Source: Pectinatus haikarae (GTDB taxonomy: Bacteria; Bacillota; Negativicutes; Selenomonadales; Selenomonadaceae). Taken from it: DNA of 47,393 bases. Made by a program: the position numbers and the translations under genes. The notes beneath the pieces were generated by a model, which did not search any database, was not told where the DNA came from, and saw only the letters and a list, made by a program, of their open reading frames with translations. Position 1 is the first letter of the stretch, and each line of letters opens with the position of its first letter. This document shows, piece by piece, positions 44,584-47,393 of the stretch. Location of the stretch: positions 1 to 47,393 of the forward strand of contig NZ_WIQM01000013.1 of the NCBI RefSeq assembly GCF_015732185.1, in the 5' to 3' direction.

Positions 44584-45615
44584 ATGAAAAAATATAATGT
44601 GGCTATTCTTGGTGCGACCGGTGCCGTCGGCCAGGAATTTCTCAATTTGATAGAAGAACGCAATTTCCCCTTTGCAAAACTCAGTCTATTGGCTTCAAAA
44701 CGTTCTGCCGGCAAAAAAATAATTTTCATGGGCAAGGAATATACTGTCGAAGAAGCGACTAATAATTCCTTTGAAAATATTGATATAGCATTATTTGCCG
44801 GCGGAGCAGCCAGCAAAACTTTTGCACCCGCAGCTGTTCAGGCCGGTGCTGTTGTCATTGATAATTCGAGCGCATTTCGGATGGATCCCGAGGTTCCTTT
44901 GATCGTGCCCGAAGTAAATCCTGAATGCATTAAAAAACACAAAGGCATCATTGCTAATCCGAATTGTTCAACTATAATCATGGTAATGGCATTAAAACCG
45001 CTTTATAACAAAAGCAAGATCAAACGTATCGTAGTGTCCACATATCAGGCTGTTTCCGGCGGCGGCAAAGAGGCTATGGCTGAACTCCAGCAGCAGGCAG
45101 AAGATATAGCTGCCGGCCGCCCTGTAAAGGCAGAAATTCTGCCCGGTGCATCATTGCCAAAGCATTATCAGATTGCTTTCAACCTAATCCCCCAGATTGA
45201 TATTTTCAAGGATAATCTTTACACAAAAGAGGAAATGAAAATGATCAACGAAACTCACAAAATATTAAAGGATGAAACGATCGGCATCACTGCCACAACT
45301 GTGCGCGTACCTGTATTCAGAAGTCATGCCGAATCTGTAAATATAGAGTTTGAAGACAACGTAAGTGTAGAAGAGGCAAAAAATCTTCTTTCTGCATTTC
45401 CTGGTGTTATCGTCCAAGACAATCCTGCTGAAATGGATTATCCCATGCCCCTGATGACCTCGGGTAAAAATGACGTATATGTCGGACGCATACGTCAGGA
45501 TTATTCTATAAAACATGGTTTAAATTTATGGGTAGTTGGTGATCAGATAAGAAAAGGTGCTGCCCTTAACGCCCTGCAAATCGCTGAATATATGATATCA
45601 CATGATATGAATTAA
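44584..45615 (+). CDS. asd: Aspartate-semialdehyde dehydrogenase Asd
   Basis: A 343-residue protein. It has NADP-binding NVAILGATGAVGQEFLNLIE, the catalytic Cys in IIANPNCSTIIMVMAL (near residue 128), VSTYQAVSGGGKEAMAELQQ, and the substrate Arg/His segment TVRVPVFRSHAESVNIEF. It makes aspartate semialdehyde for lysine/DAP, methionine and threonine. ATG with AGAAAGG upstream. It ends in a strong terminator, so dapB-asd is a two-gene operon. Confidence 0.97.
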   Translation: MKKYNVAILGATGAVGQEFLNLIEERNFPFAKLSLLASKRSAGKKIIFMGKEYTVEEATNNSFENIDIALFAGGAASKTFAPAAVQAGAVVIDNSSAFRMDPEVPLIVPEVNPECIKKHKGIIANPNCSTIIMVMALKPLYNKSKIKRIVVSTYQAVSGGGKEAMAELQQQAEDIAAGRPVKAEILPGASLPKHYQIAFNLIPQIDIFKDNLYTKEEMKMINETHKILKDETIGITATTVRVPVFRSHAESVNIEFEDNVSVEEAKNLLSAFPGVIVQDNPAEMDYPMPLMTSGKNDVYVGRIRQDYSIKHGLNLWVVGDQIRKGAALNALQIAEYMISHDMN

Positions 45616-45622
45616 ATAATTT

Positions 45623-45668
45623 AAAAAACTTTCTGTTGAGGTTTAATAACTCAATAGAAAGTTTTTTT
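45623..45668. terminator. Bidirectional terminator after asd
   Basis: AAAAAACTTTCT, g, TTGAG pairs with CTCAA, t, AGAAAGTTTTTTT: a stem of about 17 pairs with one mismatch and an 8-9 base loop, T run on the plus side and A run on the other. It serves asd and possibly the convergent ydcF-like gene, whose stop is 92 bases away. Confidence 0.9.
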
Positions 45669-45759
45669 ATTGAACAACTTTTTAGTGTTTATCCAAAACG
45701 ATGAATTTCTTTATATTTGCAAATCACTGAATTATCAAACCTATACGTACGTATACTTC

Positions 45760-46575
45760 CTATTTAGACGAATATCGCTGATCCGCCCGACGAATCAATG
45801 TTCCATAAATTTTTTTCAATTCATTAAAAGCATTTTCCACTTCAGCTGGTATATCTACGTGTATTATATAGTTTTTCCCCATTGGTCCATATCCGCTTTT
45901 ATTATCTGTCAAGCGCGGTATTTCTCCCATTAAGAGAGTGATATAATCTTTCATTTTCCACATACCGGATATATCTTCGATAAATATCAATTCGCCATCC
46001 CGGACCGCAGCAGTTGCACTGTAAGCAGCAAAATTTATTACAGAAATTTCCGGCATATATTTTTTTAATACAGTTTCCATACGATACTGCATCGCAGCAT
46101 CCTGAGAAATTAAAATATTACTGAATTTTATATTTTGCCTTTTAAGAAGCTTCAGCAGATAGGAAATATTATTGCCGCAATTTGTCGATTCTGTTTCTAA
46201 AAAGTCAGGATTTAAATTATATTTTTCTTTCAAATATGCCGCAAAAATCTCCGCTTCCGATAAATTTGCTGTTATCACAGCGGGATACACTTCATGCATT
46301 TCTTTGCGCAGATATTCGGTTGTATGTCCCATGCCGCCAACGACAATATACTTTTCGGCAATTCCTTTTTTCATAGCGTCTGCCAATACATCACCGCCTG
46401 CTATAATACTGCCGCCAAACAAAACCATTATATCGGTCTTGTCTATTTTATATTTATTTTTAAGTTCATCAGCATTCAGAATCTTGATATCACGTTTTCC
46501 GCAGAATCTTCCCAAAATATTTATATATTCTGCAATTTTCTCTTCTATTGGATACTTTTTATAAGTTTTATCCAT
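45760..46575 (-). CDS. ydcF: YdcF-family protein (DUF218)
   Basis: A 271-residue protein that resembles E. coli YdcF along its length: an N-terminal ILFGGSII-type strand (DIMVLFGGSIIAGGDVLA), VVGGMGHTTEYLR near 78-90, the ESTNCGNN motif near 129-136, ILISQDAAMQYRM, and the distinctive C-terminus GEIPRLTDNKSGYGPMGKN followed by YIIHVDIPAEV. E. coli YdcF was reported to bind SAM; the cellular role is unknown. No membrane segment is seen, unlike SanA/ElyC. The ATG at 46575 is preferred (AGAGGTG 6 bases upstream) over an in-frame start at 46647. The gene follows the C39-like gene with a 100-base gap and a hairpin between them. Confidence 0.88.
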   Translation of the reverse strand: MDKTYKKYPIEEKIAEYINILGRFCGKRDIKILNADELKNKYKIDKTDIMVLFGGSIIAGGDVLADAMKKGIAEKYIVVGGMGHTTEYLRKEMHEVYPAVITANLSEAEIFAAYLKEKYNLNPDFLETESTNCGNNISYLLKLLKRQNIKFSNILISQDAAMQYRMETVLKKYMPEISVINFAAYSATAAVRDGELIFIEDISGMWKMKDYITLLMGEIPRLTDNKSGYGPMGKNYIIHVDIPAEVENAFNELKKIYGTLIRRADQRYSSK

Positions 46576-46659
46576 ACTTTTCACCTCTGATAGCAGCATA
46601 AACCGTATCAGCCCGATTACACTGCACGGTCTGACACAGCAAACCATTCCGATATTTTA

Positions 46660-46695
46660 ACAAAAGCAAATCAGCTCACGCTGATTTGCTTTTGT
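46660..46695 (-). terminator. Stem-loop overlapping the stop codon of the C39-like gene
   Basis: A 16-pair perfect stem (ACAAAAGCAAATCAGC and its complement) with a 4-base loop. On the minus strand, the last six sense codons lie in the 5' arm and the TGA stop is at the loop/3' side (46676-46678); the 3' arm ends TTTTGTTAAAA. It is probably an intrinsic terminator, though the U run is largely inside the stem. Confidence 0.7.
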
Positions 46696-47290
46696 CCATA
46701 TTGATTAAAATTATCCCGCCTTTTTGTTCGTAGCCGCTGTCCCAGAGCTGATCTAATGACAACCAATGAATACTTCCATATGTTATCACTTTCACCATAA
46801 AGGCATTATTAAATTCTTCATAGCCCGCCAGCCAAAACCAATGCCACACATAATCTCTCAAACGCGGGTCTCTATGTTTAAGGTTCAAATAGGGTACCGG
46901 CATTTTCTTATCCAGCTGATTTCGTACGGCATCCTTAAAATTTTGTAAAGGACAATTGCTGTAAATTCCATCTAAATGTATATCTTTTTTCTTTTTATCA
47001 TAAAGATACGCATTGAATCCCTCAATAAATATTTCCAGCTTATTTATTCCATGCACTCGGGGAGCCAAATATGGTTTCATTATGTTGGAAAAATTTATAT
47101 AGTCCTCTTTGGTTATCTTTTCCACCGCATAGGGATATAATTTTTTCTCTCTGAAAACCATTGCAAAATAAATGCAAAGATCACAAGCTGTCACTGCTCC
47201 GCAGCCTCCTATTTTCATCCAGTAATCAGTAAACCAATCTTGATTCCCACCAATAAAATTTTCTATTTTAAAAAGCTGTAATTCACTCAT
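46676..47290 (-). CDS. Uncharacterised protein with C39-like Cys/His pattern
   Basis: A 204-residue protein I do not recognise at gene level. Residues 15-44 (GNQDWFTDYWMKIGGCGAVT, then ACDLCIYFA) resemble the active-site helix of papain/C39-like peptidases, with C30 as the candidate nucleophile. Residues 148-157 (VWHWFWLAGY) could supply H150 as the partner, followed by a VKVITYGSIHWLSLDQLWD strand/helix typical of C39-like folds. No signal peptide is evident, so it is probably cytoplasmic. ATG with AGGAG 8 bases upstream, and a promoter 60 bases upstream. Protease, transferase or inactive relative are all possible; the fold assignment is tentative. Confidence 0.8.
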   Translation of the reverse strand: MSELQLFKIENFIGGNQDWFTDYWMKIGGCGAVTACDLCIYFAMVFREKKLYPYAVEKITKEDYINFSNIMKPYLAPRVHGINKLEIFIEGFNAYLYDKKKKDIHLDGIYSNCPLQNFKDAVRNQLDKKMPVPYLNLKHRDPRLRDYVWHWFWLAGYEEFNNAFMVKVITYGSIHWLSLDQLWDSGYEQKGGIILINMDKSKSA

Positions 47291-47349
47291 AATGCTTCTC
47301 CTGCAAATTATTATTATGATAATTGTTTTAGTAATAATTAATTCTCTAT

Positions 47350-47377
47350 ATTATACCATTTCAATTCAATTTTTCCA
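47350..47377 (-). promoter_or_regulatory. Promoter of the C39-like gene
   Basis: Minus strand TGGAAA (47372-47377), 16-base spacer, TATAAT (47350-47355) with a TGG extension. Predicted leader of about 50 bases before the ATG at 47290. Confidence 0.55.
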
Positions 47378-47393
47378 CAATTATTCGAAATAA

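Noticed and set aside
45670-45933. 87-codon plus-strand frame after asd
   Set aside because: Starts just after the asd terminator but is mostly antisense to ydcF; no Shine-Dalgarno.

Overview
The window is ordinary, densely coding chromosome from a motile, low-GC Bacillota-type bacterium. Gene content and order (dprA-topA-trmFO-hslV-hslU-codY followed by the flgB-led flagellar operon; yicC-remA-gmk-rpoZ-coaBC-priA-def-fmt; an S-box before metK) match the Bacillus/Clostridium ground plan. Several protein features, and a lytic transglycosylase inside the flagellar operon, would suit a Negativicutes member (Selenomonas/Pectinatus-like). That placement is an inference; nothing in the window proves it. 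No mobile element, CRISPR array, rRNA, tRNA or prophage gene was seen.

Layout. Positions 1-10994, minus strand: a single flagellar basal-body/hook/export operon, read as flgB-flgC-fliE-fliF-fliG-fliH-fliI-fliJ-SLT-motE-fliK-flgD-(TIGR02530-type gene)-flgE, with flgE cut by the window edge. Positions 11376-19078, minus: the housekeeping block dprA-topA-trmFO-hslV-hslU-codY, ending in a clear terminator before a 381-bp leader region ahead of flgB. Positions 19348-30610, minus: rqcH, a CBS/DRTGG-type pyrophosphatase, pcrA, ligA and gatC-gatA-gatB. A 279-bp divergent region (30611-30889) holds a 26-bp perfect palindrome, an interrupted hairpin and a good promoter. Positions 30890-41872, plus: a HisD-family dehydrogenase, dapF, yicC, remA, gmk, rpoZ, coaBC, S-box-metK, priA, def, fmt, closed by a strong bidirectional terminator. 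Positions 41957-47290: a Bax-inhibitor-1-like membrane protein (minus), a TVP38 membrane protein (plus), dapB-asd (plus), a YdcF homologue (minus) and an unrecognised protein with a C39-like Cys/His pattern (minus).

How it works together. The flagellar operon encodes the rod, MS ring, export ATPase complex, hook cap and hook-length control. It lies directly downstream of codY, the GTP/branched-chain amino-acid sensor that controls motility in relatives. The 24-41 kb block combines DNA repair/replication (PcrA, LigA, PriA, TopA, DprA), translation quality (GatCAB, Def, Fmt, RqcH), nucleotide and cofactor supply (Gmk, CoaBC, MetK) and diaminopimelate/lysine synthesis (DapF, DapB, Asd).

No evident new multi-gene system was found. 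The most unusual material is non-coding: several imperfect or mutually exclusive hairpins in intergenic gaps (fliE-fliF, hslU-codY, ligA-gatC, rqcH-hisD, metK leader), palindromes lying over promoter -35 boxes, and a terminator-like stem that contains the last codons and stop of the C39-like gene. TTG start codons are also unusually frequent. All promoter and hairpin calls were made by eye; no folding or database search was run.
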